From Panorpa germanica (taxonomy: Eukaryota > Arthropoda > Insecta > Mecoptera > Panorpidae), in assembly GCA_963678705.1 (NCBI GenBank), contig CAVMBN010000163.1, positions 124,001-188,000 on the forward strand: 64,000 bases of DNA, written 5' to 3'. The notes under the pieces were generated by a model. That model was not told the origin of the DNA, made no database searches, and worked only from the letters and a program-made list of their open reading frames with translations. Shown piece by piece: positions 31,521 through 46,718 of the stretch. Position numbers and translations under genes: made by a program. Within the stretch, counting starts at the first letter, position 1. Each line of letters begins with the position of its first letter.

Positions 31521-32436
31521 GCAATATTAACGTCCTTGTAAACCAATACGTAGGTCTTCCTTTTTGTATTAAGTCCCATTTGTCTTGCCAGAGCTTATGC
31601 ATATATGCATTCATCTCTTTGGCAATATATTTAGTATCGTCTCCAGACTTTTATCCTACAGCCGCATTAACTTTAAATCTTCGAAATTTGTCGCATTAAT
31701 TTTAAATCATTAAAATTTGATATTTTCAGTTCTAGCGTAATTTGTACTTGAGTAAGTGCATGAGTGATTTTTAAATCTAAAGGAATTGTCCCCAATATCA
31801 CTTGCACCACTTCTGTAGATACAGTTCTGCAACAACGCGTCATCGTCAATAACATAGTTCGTTGCATGGAAGATCTGGAAGATTGATCCTGTAATACCAT
31901 GCCGAAGCACAATACACAACTATTAGCATAAATGCCCCCTTGTATAGTGTCGGCATAGTTGCCGAGTTTAAGCTTCATTCCGTCCTTGTGACACGCGCAA
32001 GGTGTGTTACAAGTTTATCATTCGTTGTTACTGTATTTGTTTCGTAGCTTTGTATCTTCAAGAAACTACAGATTTTATATATAGCAGGTCGAGAACGGCT
32101 TTCTAGGGTTTCTGTACTATTTGCACCGATAAGGATCACATTATTGTTGGCAAAACATATGTCTACACAACCTTTCCAGTGAGAAACACAGTTCTTGTCG
32201 AATACCATGTTCCAGAGCTCAGGCCCCATTACAGATCGCTGAGGACAACCTTTAGATAGTTGCTTTTTCATGGAACGGTAATCGGTTTGTAAAATATTGT
32301 TCGACAATGAAAATAGTTCTCCATAGCGCAGTAGACGTACCTATAGGTTTTTGCCGGTCTAATTCTTTGAAGGTCACTTGGCCACCGGACATCAACAAAG
32401 GCACACTGAATTTCTATAAATATCTCATATACATAC
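31521..32436 (-). pseudogene. R1-clade RT fragment, unit 9
   Basis: Palm frame open (31975-32307) with FANNN at the active site and MKKQ in place of MKRQ; thumb open (31673-31978). Confidence 0.85.
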
Positions 32437-33106
32437 TTGTACTTATGCCTACTTACTTACCATTTGTTTGTTACCGTTGAATGTTCATAAACGATCAATC
32501 ACTATTTCCAAGAAAACCGCATATATTGTTCACTTAATCACTTATAACAATTACTACACTCTCATTATTATTTAAAACACGCATTTATATAAACTAATTC
32601 TTGTGTTTTAATATTATTTATAGTTAATGTTATTTGACTTACTTAATAGTGGGCGGCAACCTTTTGTCTTCCGTATATTTGTAGTGTTTATATGAGGTCT
32701 TCCTTATATATCTCTACAGATTTCTTGAATTTTAAACCACTTGATGTTTTAGCACTAACACTAACCTAATTGTTATCACTTTTTTTGTCTATCGCACTTA
32801 TTAATGTCTTATATCAAACATCAAAGTTACAAATTTGAGGTTATGTTTATAAGACCGCGTGTACGCGTAATGAAAAATTCGGTGTTAACACTGGTTTCCA
32901 ACTGTCAAACTTTTGTAAAAACACTTTGTTTAGGGTAAATTAACACAAATTTAAAACAAACTTAAATACTTTTCGTTTGAAAAAGTATTCATATAATTTA
33001 TTTAATTTTTTTCCATAATTAATTTCTCACTTTTAATCACTTTTTTCACCTAAAGTAGCAGAAGCCGATCACACATATAGTAGATAGGAACCACTTGTGT
33101 TGCAAA

Positions 33107-34022
33107 GCAATATTAACGTCCTTGTAAACTAATACGTAGGTCTTCTTTTTTGTATTAAGTCCCATTTGTCTTGCCAGAGCTTATGCATATATGCATTCAT
33201 CTCTTTGGCAATATATTTGGTATCGTCTCCAGACTTTTATCCTACAGCCGCATTAACTTTAAATCCTCGAAATTTGTCGCATTAATTTTAAATCATCAAA
33301 ATTTGATTTTTTCAGTTCTAGCGTAATTTGTACTTGAGTAAGTGCATGAGTGATTTTTAAATCTAAAGGAATTGTCCCCAATATCACTTGCACCACTTCT
33401 GTAGATACAGTTCTGCAACAACGCGTCATCGTCAATAACATAGTTCTTTGCATGGAAGATCTGGAAGATTGATCCTGTAATACCATGCCGAAGCACAATA
33501 CACAACTATTAGCACAAATGCCCCCTTGTATAGTGTCGGCATAGTTGCCGAGTTTAAGCTTCATTCCGTCCTTGTGACACGCGCAAGGTGTGTTACAAGT
33601 TTATCATTCGTTGTTACTGTATTTGTTTCGTAGCTTTGTAGCTTCAAGAAACTACAGATTTTATATATAGCAGGTCGAGAACGGCTTTCTAGGGTTTCTG
33701 TACTATTTGCACCGATAAGGATCACATTATCGTTGGCAAAACATATGTCTACACAACCTTTCGAGTGAGAAACACAGTTCTCGTCGAATACCATGTTCTA
33801 GAGCTCAGGCCCCATTACAGATCGCTGAGGACAAATTTTAGATAGTTGCCTTTTCATGGAACGGTAATCGGTTTGTAAAATAATGTTCGACAATGAAAAT
33901 AGTTCTCCATAGCGCAGTAGACGTACCTATAGGTTTTTGCCGGTCTAATTCTTTGAAAGTCACTTGGCCACCGGACATCAACAAGGGCACACTGAATTTC
34001 TATAAATATCTCATATACATAC
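33107..34022 (-). pseudogene. R1-clade RT fragment, unit 10
   Basis: A private TAG stop replaces the Trp codon of GPELW (GAGCTCTAG), and GGTTGTCC upstream is damaged (ACAAATTTTAG on the plus strand). Thumb open (33259-33564). Confidence 0.85.
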
Positions 34023-34692
34023 TTGTACTTATGCCTACTTACTTACCATTTGTTTGTTACCATTGAATGTTCATGAACGATCAATCACTATTTCCAAGAA
34101 AACCGCATATATTGTTCACTTAATCACTTATAACAATTAATACACTCTCATTATTATTTAAAACACGCATTAATATAAACTAATTCTTGTGTTTTAATAT
34201 TATTTATAGTTAATGTTATTCGACTTACTTGATAGTGGGCGGCAACCTTTTGTCTTCCGTATATTTGTAGTGTTTATATGAGGTCTTCCTTATATATCTC
34301 TACAGATTTCTTGAATTTTAAACCACTTGATGTTTTAGCACTAACACTAACCTAATTATTACCACTTTTTTTGTCTATCGCACTTACTAATGTCTTATAT
34401 CAAACATCAAAGTTACAAATTTAAGGTTATGCTTATAAGACCGCGTGTACGCGTAATGAAAAATTCGTTTTTAACACTGGTTTTTAACTGTCAAACTTTT
34501 GTAAAAACACTTTGTTTAGGGTAAATTAACACAATTTTAAAACAAACTTAAATACTTTTCGTTTAAAAAAGTATTCATATAATTTATTTAATTTTTTTTC
34601 ATAATTAATTTCTCACTTTTAATCACTTTTTTCACCTAAAGTAGCAGGAGCCGATCACACACATAGTAGATAGGAACCACTTGTGTTGCAAA

Positions 34693-35608
34693 GCAATATT
34701 AACGTCCTTGTAAACCAATACGTAGGTCTTCCTTTTTGTATTAAGTCCCATCTGTCTTGCCAGAGCTTATGCATATATGCATTCATCTCTTTGGCAATAT
34801 ATTTGGTATCGTCTCCAGACTTTTATCCTACAGCCGCATTAACTTTAAATCCTCGAAATTTGTCGCATTAATTTTAAATCATCAAAATTTGATTTCTTCA
34901 GTTCCAGCGTAATTTGTACTTGAGTAAGTGCATAAGTGATTTTTAAATCTAAAGAATTTGTCCCTAATATCACTTGCACCACTTCTGTAGATACAGTTCT
35001 GCAACAACGCGTCATCGTCAATAACATAGTTCTTTGCATGAAAGATCTGGAAGATTGATCCTGTAATACCATGCCGAAGCACAATACACAACTATTAGCA
35101 TAAATGCCCCCTTGTATAGTGTCGGCATAGTTGCCGAGTTTAAGCTTCATTCCGTCCTTGTGACACGCGCAAGGTGTGTTACAAGTTTATCATTCGTTGT
35201 TACTGTATTTGTTTCGTAGCTTAGTAGCTTCAAGAAACTACAGATTTTATATATTGCAGGTCGAGAACGGCTTTCTAGGGTTTCTGTACTATTTGCACCG
35301 ATAAGGATCACATTATCGTTGGCAAAACATATGTCTACACAACCTTTCGAGTGAGAAACACAGTTCTCGTCGAATACCATGTTCCAGAGCTCAGGCCCCA
35401 TTACAGATCGCTGAGGACAACCTTTAGATAGTTGCCTTTTCATGGAACGGTAATCGGTTTGTAAAATAATGTTCGACAATAAAAATAGTTCTCCATAGCG
35501 CAGTAGACGTACCTATAGGTTTTTGCCGGTCTAATTCTTTGAAGGTCACTTGGCCACCGGACATCAACAAAGGCACACTGAATTTCTATAAATATCTCAT
35601 ATACATAC
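34693..35608 (-). pseudogene. R1-clade RT fragment, unit 11
   Basis: Palm open for 110 codons (35147-35479); thumb open with private changes GTNSLDLKITYA. Confidence 0.85.
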
Positions 35609-36282
35609 TTGTACTTATGCCTACTTACTTACCATTTGTTTGTTACCATTGAATGTTCATGAACGATCAATCACTATTTCCAAGAAAACCGCATATATTG
35701 TTCACTTAATCACTTATAACAATTAATACACTCTCATTATTATTTAAAACACGCATTTATATAAACTAATTCTTGTGTTTTAAAATTATTTATAGTTAAT
35801 GTTATTCGACTTACTTGATAGTGAGTGGGCGGCAACCTATTGTCTTCCGTATATTTGTAGTGTTTATATGAGGTCTTCCTTATATATTTCTACAGATTTC
35901 TTGAATTTTAAACCACTTGATGTTTTAGCACTAACACTAACCTAATTATTATCACTTTTTTTGTCTATCGCACTTATGAATGTCTTATATCAAACATCAA
36001 AGTTACAAATTTGAGGTTATGTTTATAAGACCGCGTGTACGCGTAATGAAAAATTCGTTTTTAACACTGGTTTGCAACTGTCAAACTTTTGTAAAAACAC
36101 TTTGTTTAGGGTAAATTAACACAAATTTAAAACAAACTTAAATACTTTTCGTTTAAAAAAGTATTCATATAATTTATTTAATTTTTTTCCATAATTAATT
36201 TCTCACTTTTAATCACTTTTTTCACCTAAAGTAGCAGGAGCCGATCACACACATAGTAGATAGAAACCACTTGTGTTGCAAA

Positions 36283-37198
36283 GCAATATTAACGTCCGTG
36301 TAAACAAATACGTAGGTCTTCCTTTTTGTATTAAGTCCCATCTGTCTTGCCAGAGCTTATGCATATATGCATTCATCTCTTTGGCAATATATTTGGTATC
36401 GTCTCCAGACTTTTATCCTACAGCCGCATTAACTTTAAATCTTTGAAATTTGTCGCATTAATTTTAAATCATCAAAATTTGATTTTTTCAGTTCTAGCGT
36501 AATTTGTACTTGAGTAAGTGCATGAGTGATTTTTAAATCTAAAGTAATTGTCCCCAATGTCACTTGCACCACTTCTGTAGATACAGTTCTGCAACAACGA
36601 GTCATCGTCAATAACATAGGTCTTTGCATGGAAGATCTGGAAGATTGATCCTGTAATACCATGCCGAAGCACAATACACAACTATTAGCATAAATGCCCC
36701 CTTGTATAGTGTCGGCATAGTTGCCGAGTTTAAGCTTCATTCCGTTTTTGTGACACGCGCAAGGTGTGTTACAAGTTTATCATTCGTTGTTACTGTATTT
36801 CTTTCGTAGCTTTGTAGCTTCAAGAAACTACAGATTTTATATATAGCAGGTCGAGAACGGCTTTCTAGGGTTTCTGTACTATTTGCACCGATAAGGATCA
36901 CATTATCGTTGGCAAAACATATGTCTACACAACCTTTCGAGTGAGAAACACAGTTCTCGTCGAATACCATGTTCCAGAGCTCAGTCCCCATTACAGATCG
37001 CTGACGACAACCTTTAGATAGTTGCCTTTTCATGGAACGGTAATCGGTTTGTAAAATAATGTTCGACAATGAAAATAGTTCTCCATAGCGCAGTAGACGT
37101 ACCTATAGGTTTTTGCCGGTCTAATTCTTTGAAGGTCACTTGGCCACCGGACATCAATAAAAACACACTGAATTTCTATAAATATCTCATATACATAC
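36283..37198 (-). pseudogene. R1-clade RT fragment, unit 12 (type B1)
   Basis: Type B1: palm KGCRQRSVMGTELW, thumb QRPMLLTM and VTLGTITLDL, ending RQISKI. The following spacer carries the B1 companion variants seen again near 45.3 kb only in its upstream neighbour at 35.8 kb (GATAGTGAGTGGGCGG). Confidence 0.85.
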
Positions 37199-37872
37199 TT
37201 GTACTTATGCCTACTTACTTACCATTTGTTTGTTACCATTGAATGTTCATGAACGATCAATCACTATTTCCAAGAAAACCGCATATATTGTTCACTTAAT
37301 CACTTATAACAATTAATACACTCTCATTATTATTTAAAACACGCATTTATATAAACTAATTCTTGTGTTTTAATATTATTTATAGTTATTGTTATTCGAC
37401 TTACTTGATAGTGGGCGGCAACTTTTTGTCTTCCGTATATTTGTAGTGTTTATATGAGGTCTTCCTTATATATCTCTACAGATTTCTTAAATTTTAAACC
37501 ACTTGATGTTTTAGCACTAACACTAACCTAATTATTATCACTTTTTTTGTCTATCGCACTTATTAATGTCTTATATCAAACATCAAAGTTACAAATTTGA
37601 GGTTATGTTTATAAGACCGCGGGTACGCGTAATGAAAAATTCGTTTTTAACACTGGTTTCCAACTGTCAAACTTTTGTAAAAACACTTTGTTTAGGGTAA
37701 ATTAACACAAATTTAAAACAAACTTAAATACTTTTCGTTTAAAAAAGTATTCATATAATTTATTTTTTTTTTTTTCCATAATTAATTTCTCACTTTTAAT
37801 CACTTTTTTCACCTAAAGTAGCAGGAGCCGATCACACACATAGTAGATAGGAACCACTTGTCTTGCAAAGCA

Positions 37873-38786
37873 ATATTAACGTCCTTGTAAACCAATACTT
37901 AGGTCTTCCTTTTTGTATTAAGTCCCATCTGTCTTGCCAGAGCTTATGCATATATGCATTCATCTCTTTGGCAATATATTTGGTATCGTCTTCAGACTTT
38001 TATCCTACAGCCGCATTAACTTTAAATCCTCGAAATTTGTCGCATTAATTTTAAATCATCAAAATTTGATTTTTTCAGTTCTAGCGTAATTTGTACTTGA
38101 GTAAGTGCATGAGTGATTTTTAAATCTAAAGTAATTGTCCCCAATGTCACTTGCACCACTTCTGTAGATACAGTTCTGCAACAACGAGTCATCGTCAATA
38201 ACATAGGTCTTTGCATGGAAGATCTGGAAGATTGATCCTGTAATACCATGCCGAAGCACAATACACAACTATTAGCATAAATGCCCCCTTGTATAGTGTC
38301 GGCATAGTTGCCGAGTTTAAGCTTCATTCCGTCCTTGTGACACGCGCAAGGTGTGTTACAAGTTTATCATTCGTTGTTACTGTATTTGTTTCGTAGCTTT
38401 GTAGCTTCAAGAAACTACAGATATTATATATAGCAGGTCAAGAACGACTTTCTAGGGTTTCTGTACTACTTGCACCGATAAGGATCGCATTATCGTTGGC
38501 AAAACATATGTCTACACAACCTTTCGAGTGAGAAAGACAGTTCTCGTCGAATACCATGTTCCAGAGCTCAGGCCCCATTACAGATCGCTGAGGACAACCT
38601 TTAGATATTTGCCTTTTCATGGAACGGTAATCGGTTTGTAAAATAATGTTCGACAATGAAAATAGTTCTCCATAGCGCAGTAGACGTACCTATAGGTTTT
38701 TGCCGAACTAATTCTTTGAAGGTCACTTGGCCACCGGACGTCAACAAAGGCACACTGAATTTCTATAAATATCTCATATACATACT
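37873..38786 (-). pseudogene. R1-clade RT fragment, unit 13 (type B2)
   Basis: Type B2: palm frame stops after LESRS (CGA to TGA change), NAILIGASSTE, thumb QRPM/VTLGTIT. Confidence 0.85.
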
Positions 38787-39455
38787 TGTACTTATGCCTA
38801 CTTACTTACCATTTGTTTGTTACCATTGAATGTTCATAAACGATCAATCACTATTTCCAAGAAAACCGCATATATTGTTCACTTAATCACTTATAACAAT
38901 TAATACACTCTCATTATTATTTAAAACACGCATTATTATAAACTAATTCTTGTGTTTTAATATTATTTATAGTTAATGTTATTCGACTTACTTGATAGTG
39001 GGCGGCAACCTTTTGTCTTCCGTATATTTGTAGTGTTTATATGAGGTCTTCCTTATATATCTCTACAGATTTCTTGAATTTTAAACCACTTGATGTTTTA
39101 GCACTAACACTAACCTAATTATTATCACTTTTTTTGTCTATCGCACTTATTAATGTCTTATATCAAACATCAAAGTTACAAATTTGAGGTTATGCTTATA
39201 AGACCGCGTGTACGCGTAATGAAAAATTCGTTTTTAACACTGGTTTCCAACTGTCAAACTTTTGTAAAAACACTTTGTTTAGGGTAAATTAACACAAATT
39301 TAAAACAAACTTAAATACTTTTCGTTTGAAAAAGTATTCATATAATTTATTTAATTTTATTCCATAATTAATTTCTCACTTTTAATCACTTTTTTCACCT
39401 AAAGTAGCAGGAGCCGATCACACACATAGTAGATAGGAACCACTTGTGTTGCAAA

Positions 39456-40371
39456 GCAATATTAACGTCCTTGTAAACCAATACGTAGGTCTTCCTTTTT
39501 GTATTAAGTCCCATCTGTCTTGCCAGAGCTTATGCATATATGCATTCATCTCTTTGGCAATATATTTGGAATCGTCTCTAGACTTTTATCCTACAGCTGC
39601 ATTAACTTTAAATCCTCGAAATTTGTCGCAATAATTTAAAATCATCAAAATTTGATTTTTTCAGTTCTAGCGTAATTTGTACTTGAGTAAGTGCATGAGT
39701 GATTTTTAAATCTAAAGAAATTGTCCCCAATATCACTTGCACCACTTCTGTAGATACAGTTCTGCAACAACGCGTCATCGTCAATAACATAGTTCTTTGC
39801 ATGGAAGATCTGGAAGATTGATCCTGTAATACCATGCCAAAGCACAATACACAACTATTTGCATAAATGCCCCCTTGTATAGTGTCGGCATAGTTGCCGA
39901 GTTTAAGCTTCATTCCGTCCTTGTGACACGCGCAAGGTGTGTTACAAGTTTATCATTCGTTGTTACTGTATTTGTTTCGTAGCTTTGTAGCTTCAAGAAA
40001 CTACAGATTTTATATATTGCAGGTCGAGAACGGCTTTCTAGGGTTTCTGTACTATTTGCAACGATAAGAATCACATTATCGTTGGCAAAACATATGTCTA
40101 CACAACCTTTCGAGTGAGAAACACAGTTCTCGTCGAATACCATGTTCCAGAGCTCAGGCCCCATTACAGATCGCTGAGGACATCCTTTAGATAGTTGCCT
40201 TTTCATGGAACGGTAATCGGTTTGTAAAATAATGTTCGACAATGAAAATAGTTCTCCATAGCGCAGTAGACGTACCTATAGGTTTTTGCCGGTCTAATTC
40301 TTTGAAGGTCACTTGGCCACCGGACATCAACAAAGGCACACTGAATTTCTATAAATATCTCATATACATAC
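39456..40371 (-). pseudogene. R1-clade RT fragment, unit 14 (type A)
   Basis: Type A: palm open with VILIVANSTE, thumb GTISLDL and DDFKLLRQ. Nearly the same copy recurs 7,933 bp further right (unit 19). Confidence 0.85.
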
Positions 40372-41042
40372 TTGTACTTATGCCTACTTACTTACCATTT
40401 GTTTGTTACCATTGAATGTTCATGAACGATCAATCACTATTTCCAAGAAAACCGCATATATTGTTCACTTAATCACTTATAACAATTAATACACTCTCAT
40501 TATTATTTAAAACACGCATTTATTTAAACTAATTCTTGTGTTTTAATATTATTTATAGTTAATGTTATTCGACTTACTTGATAGTGGGCGGCAACCTTTT
40601 GTCTTCCGTATATTTGTAGTGTTTATATGAGGTCTTCCTTATATATCTCTACAGATTTCTTGAATTTTAAACCACTTGATGTTTTAGCACTAACACTAAC
40701 CCAATTATTATCACTTTTTTTGTCTATCGCACTTATTAATGTCTTATATCAAACATCAAAGTTACAAATTTGAGGTTATGTTTGTAAGACCGCGTGTACG
40801 CGTAATGAAAAATTCGTTTTTAACACTGGTTTCCAACTGTCAAACTTTTGTAAAAACACTTTGTTTAGGGTAAATTAACACAAATTTAAAACAAACTTAA
40901 ATACTTTTCGTTTGAAAAAGTATTCATATAATTTATTTAATTTTATTCCATAATTAATTTCTCACTTTTAATCACTTTTTTCACCTAAAGTAGCAGGAGC
41001 CGATCACACACATAGTAGATAGGAACCACTTGTGTTGCAAAG

Positions 41043-41956
41043 CAATATTAACGTCCTTGTAAACCAATACTTAGGTCTTCCTTTTGTATTAAGTCCCATC
41101 TGTCTTGCCAGAGCTTATGCATATATGCATTCATCTCTTTAACAATATATTTGGTATCGTCTCCAGACTTTTATCCTACAGCCGCATTAACTTTAAATCC
41201 TCGAAATTTGTCGCATTAATTTTAAATCATCAAAATTTGATTTTTTCAGTTCTAGCGTAATTTGTACTTGAGTAAGTGCATGAGTGATTTTTAAATCTAA
41301 AGTAATTGTCCCCAATGTCACTTGCACCACTTCTGTAGATACAGTTCTGCAACAACGAGTCATCGTCAATAACATAGGTCTTTGCATGGAAGATCTGGAA
41401 GATTGATCCTGTAATACCATGCCGAAGCACAATACACAACTATTAGCATAAATGCCCCCTTGTATAGTGTCGGCATAGTTGCCGAGTTTAAGCTTCATTC
41501 CGTCCTTGTGACACGCGCAAGGTGTGTTACAAGTTTATCATTCGTTGTTACTGTATTTGTTTCGTAGCTTTGTAGCTTCAAGAAACTACAGATTTTATAT
41601 ATAGCAGGTCAAGAACGGCTTTCTAGGGTTTCTATACTATTTGCACCGATAAGGATCACATTATCGTTGGCAAAACATATGTCTACACAACCTTTCGAGT
41701 GAGAAACACAGTTCTCGTCGAATACCATGTTCCAGAGCTCAGGCCCCATTACAGATCGCTGAGGACAACCTTTAGATAGTTGCCTTTTCATGGAACGGTA
41801 ATCGGTTTGTAAAATAATGTTCGACAATGAAAATAGTTCTCCATAGCGCAGTAGACGTACCTATAGGTTTTTGCCGGTCTAATTCTTTGAAGGTCACTTG
41901 GCCACCGGACGTCAACAAAGGCACACTGAATTTCTATAAATATCTCATATACATAC
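41043..41956 (-). pseudogene. R1-clade RT fragment, unit 15 (type B3)
   Basis: Type B3: NSIETLESRS followed by a stop; preceding spacer has TTTGTAAGAC at 40781. Partners are units 20 and 23. Confidence 0.85.
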
Positions 41957-42626
41957 TTGTACTTATGCCTACTTACTTACCATTTGTTTGTTACCATTGA
42001 ATGTTCATGAACGATCAATCACTATTTCCAAGAAAACCGCATATATTGTTCACTTAATCACTTATAACAATTAATACACTCTCATTATTGTTTAAAACAC
42101 GCATTTATATAAACTAATTCTTGTGTTTTAATATTATTTATAGTTAATGTTATTCGACTTACTTGATTGTGGGCGGCAACCTTTTGTCTTCCGTATATTT
42201 GTAGTGTTTATATGAGGTCTTCCTTATATATCTCTACAGATTTTTTGAATTTTAAACCACTTGATGTTTTAGCACTAACACTAACCTAATTATTATCACT
42301 TTTTTGTCTATCGCACTTATTAATGTCTTATATCAAACATCAAAGTTACAAATTTGAGGTTATGTTTATAAGACCGCGTGTACCCGTAATGAAAAATTCG
42401 TTTTTAACACTGGTTTCCAACTGTCAAACTTTTGTAAAAAACACTTTGTTTAGGGTAAATTAACACAAATTTAAAACAAACTTAAATACTTTTCGTTTGA
42501 AGAAGTATTCATATAATTTATTTAATTTTTTTCCATAATTTATTTCTCACTTTTAATCACTTTTTTCACCTAAAGTAGCAGGAGCCGATCACACACATAG
42601 TAGATAGGAACCACTTGTCTTGCAAA

Positions 42627-43542
42627 GCAATATTAACGTCCTTGTAAACCAATACTTAGGTCTTCCTTTTTGTATTAAGTCCCATCTGTCTTGCCAGAGC
42701 TTATGCATATATGCATTCATCTCTTTGGCAATATATTTGGTATCGTCTTCAGACTTTTATCCTACAGCCGCATTAACTTTAAATCCTCGAAATTTGTCGC
42801 ATTAATTTTAAATCATCAAAATTTGATTTTTTCAGTTCTAGCGTAATTTGTACTTGAGTAAGTGCATGAGTGATTTTTAAATCTAAAGTAATTGTCCCCA
42901 ATGTCACTTGCACCACTTCTGTAGATACAGTTTTGCAACAACGAGTCATCGTCAATAACATAGGTCTTTGCATGGAAGATCTGGAAGATTGATCCTGTAA
43001 TACCATGCCGAAGCACAATACACAACTATTAGCATAAATGCCCCCTTGTATAGTGTCGGCATAGTTGCCGAGTTTAAGCTTCATTCCGTCCTTGTGACAC
43101 GCGCAAGGTGTGTTACAAGTTTATCATTCGTTGTTACTGTATTTGTTTCGTAGCTTTGTAGCTTCAAGAAACTACAGATATTATATATAGCAGGTCAAGA
43201 ACGGCTTTCTAGGGTTTCTGTACTACTTGCACCGATAAGGATCGCATTATCGTTGGCAAAACATATGTCTACACAACCTTTCGAGTGAGAAACACAGTTC
43301 TCGTCGAATACCATGTTCCAGAGCTCAGGCCCCATTATAGATCGCTGAGGACAACCTTTAGATAGTTGCCTTTTCATGGAACGGTAATCGGTTTGTAAAA
43401 TAATGTTCGACAATGAAAATAGTTCTCCATAGCGCAGTAGACGTACCTATAGGTTTTTGCCGAACTAATTCTTTGAAGGTCACTTGGCCACCGGACGTCA
43501 ACAAAGGCACACTGAATTTCTATAAATATCTCATATACATAC
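42627..43542 (-). pseudogene. R1-clade RT fragment, unit 16 (type B2)
   Basis: Type B2 with private CCKTVSTE; preceding spacer carries TTTGAAGAAG (~42496) and GTGTACCCG. Confidence 0.85.
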
Positions 43543-44212
43543 TTGTACTTATGCCTACTTACTTACCATTTGTTTGTTACCATTGAATGTTCATGAACGA
43601 TCAATCACTATTTCCAAGAAAACCGCATATATTGTTCACTTAATCACTTATAACAATTATTACACTCTCATTATTATTTAAAACACGCATTATTATAAAC
43701 TAATTCTTGTGTTTTAATATTATTTATAGTTAATGTTATTCGACTTACTTGATAGTGGGCGGCAACCTTTTGTCTTCCGTATATTTGTAGTGTTTATATG
43801 AGGTCTTCCTTATATATCTCTACAGATTTCTTGAATTTTAAACCACTTGATGTTTTAGCACTAACACTAACCTAATTATTATCACTTTTTTTGTCTATCG
43901 CACTTATTAATGTCTTATATCAAACATCAAAGTTACAAATTTGAGGTTATGCTTATAAGACCGCGTGTACGCGTAATGAAAAATTCGTTTTTAACACTGG
44001 TTTCCAACTGTCAAACTTTTGTAAAAACACTTTGTTTAGGGTAAATTAACACAAATTTGAAACAAACTTAAATACTTTTCGTTTGAAAAAGTATTCATAT
44101 AATTTATTTAATTTTATTCCATAATTAATTTCTCACTTTTAATCACTTTTTTCACCTAAAGTAGCAGGAGCCGATCACACACATAGTAGATAGGAACCAC
44201 TTGTGTTGCAAA

Positions 44213-45128
44213 GCAATATTAACGTCCTTGTAAACCAATACGTAGGTCTTCCTTTTTGTATTAAGTCCCATCTGTCTTGCCAGAGCTTATGCATATATGC
44301 ATTCATTTCTTTGGCAATATATTTGGTATCGTCTCCAGACTTTTATCCTACAGCTGCATTAACTTTAAATCCTCGAAATTTGTCGCAATAATTTAAAATC
44401 ATCAAAATTTGATTTTTTCAGTTCTAGCGTAATTTGTACTTGAGTAAGTGCATGAGTGATTTTTAAATCTAAAGAAATTGTCCCCAATATCACTTGCACC
44501 ACTTCTGTAGATACAGTTCTGCAACAACGCGTCATCGTCAATAACATAGTTCTTTGCATGGAAGATCTGGAAGATTGATCCTGTAATACCATGCCAAAGC
44601 ACAATACACAACTATTAGCATAAATGCCCCCTTGTATAGTGTCAGCATAGTTGCCGAGTTTAAGCTTCATTCCGTCCTTGTGACACGCGCAAGGTGTGTT
44701 ACAAGTTTATCATTCGTTGTTACTGTATTTGTTTCGTAGCTTTGTAGCTTCAAGAAACTACAGATTTTATATATTGCAGGTCGAGAACGGCTTTCTAGGG
44801 TTTCTGTACTATTTGCACCGATAAGAATCACATTATCGTTGGCAAAACATATGTCTACACAACCTTTCGAGTGAGAAACACAGTTCTCGTCGAATACCAT
44901 GTTCCAGAGCTCAGGCCCCATTACAGATCGCTGAGGACAACCTTTAGATAGTTGCCTTTTCATGGAACGGTAATCGGTTTGTAAAATAATGTTCGACAAT
45001 AAAAATAGTTCTCCATAGCGCAGTAGACGTACCTATAGGTTTTTGCCGGTCTAATTCTTTGAAAGTCACTTGGCCACCGGACATCAACAAAGGCACACTG
45101 AATTTCTATAAATATCTCATATACATAC
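44213..45128 (-). pseudogene. R1-clade RT fragment, unit 17 (type A)
   Basis: Type A with VILIGANSTE; partner of unit 22 at +7,933 bp. Confidence 0.85.
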
Positions 45129-45802
45129 TTGTTCTTATGCCTACTTACTTACCATTTGTTTGTTACCATTGAATGTTCATGAACGATCAATCACTATTTC
45201 CAAGAAAACCGCATATATTGTTCACTTAATCACTTATAACAATTAATACACTCTCATTATTATTTAAAACACGCATTTATATAAACTAATTCTTGTGTTT
45301 TAAAATTATTTATAGTTAATGTTATTCGACTTACTTGATAGTGAGTGGGCGGCAACCTATTGTCTTCCGTATATTTGTAGTGTTTATATGAGGTCTTCCT
45401 TATATATTTCTACAGATTTCTTGAATTTTAAACCACTTGATGTTTTAGCACTAACACTGACCTAATTATTATCACTTTTTTTGTCTATCGCACTTATGAA
45501 TGTCTTATATCAAACATCAAAGTTACAAATTTGAGGTTATGTTTATAAGACCGCGTGTACGCGTAATGAAAAATTCGTTTTTAACACTGGTTTGCAACTG
45601 TCAAACTTTTGTAAAAACACTTTGTTTAGGGTAAATTAACACAAATTTAAAACAAACTTAAATACTTTTCGTTTAAAAAAGTATTCATATAATTTATTTA
45701 ATTTTTTTCCATAATTAATTTCTTACTTTTAATCACTTTTTTCACCTAAAGTAGCAGGAGCCGATCACACACATAGTAGATAGAAACCACTTGTATTGCA
45801 AA

Positions 45803-46718
45803 GCAATATTAACGTCCTTGTAAACAAATACGTAGGTCTTCCTTTTTGTATTAAGTCCCATCTGTCTTGCCAGAGCTTATGCATATATGCATTCATCTCT
45901 TTGGCAATATATTTGGTATCGTCTCCAGACTTTTATCCTACAGCCGCATTAACTTTAAATCTTTGAAATTTGTCGCATTAATTTTAAATCATCAAAATTT
46001 GATTTTTTCAGTTCTAGCGTAATTTGTACTTGAGTAAGTGCATGAGTGATTTTTAAATCTAAAGTAATTGTCCCCAATGTCACTTGCACCACTTCTGTAG
46101 ATACAGTTCTGCAACAACGAGTCATCGTCAATAACATAGGTCTTTGCATGGAAGATCTGGAAGATTGATCTTGTAATACCATGCCGAAGCACAATACACA
46201 ACTATTAGCATAAATGCCCCCTTGTATAGTGTCGGCATAGTTGCCGAGTTTAAGCTTCATTCCGTTTTTGTGACACGCGCAAGGTGTGTTACAAGTTTAT
46301 CATTCGTTGTTACTGTATTTCTTTCGTAGCTTTGTAGCTTCAAGAAACTACAGATTTTATATATAGCAGGTCGAGAACGGCTTTCTAGGGTTTCTGTACT
46401 ATTTGCACCGATAAGGATCACATTATCGTTGGCAAAACATATGTCTACACAACCTTTCGAGTGAGAAACACAGTTCTCGTCGAATACCATGTTCCAGAGG
46501 TCAGTCCCCATTACAGATCGCTGACGACAACCTTTAGATAGTTGCCTTTTCATGGAACGGTAATCGGTTTGTAAAATAATGTTCGACAATGAAAATAGTT
46601 CTCCATAGCGCAGTAGACGTACCTATAGGTTTTTGCCGGTCTAATTCTTTGAAGGTCACTTGGCCACCGGACATCAATAAAAACACACTGAATTTCTATA
46701 AATATCTCATATACATAC
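45803..46718 (-). pseudogene. R1-clade RT fragment, unit 18 (type B1)
   Basis: Type B1 (CRQRSVMGTDLW, RQISKI), preceded at 45341 by the GTGAGTGGGCGG spacer variant; partner of unit 12 at -9,520 bp. Confidence 0.85.

Noticed and set aside
31710..31919. Minus-strand 69-codon ORF (MCIVLRHGITGSIFQIF...) in many units
   Set aside because: Overlaps the thumb in a third frame without family motifs; the neighbouring frame has CRTVSTEVVQVIL. A shadow.
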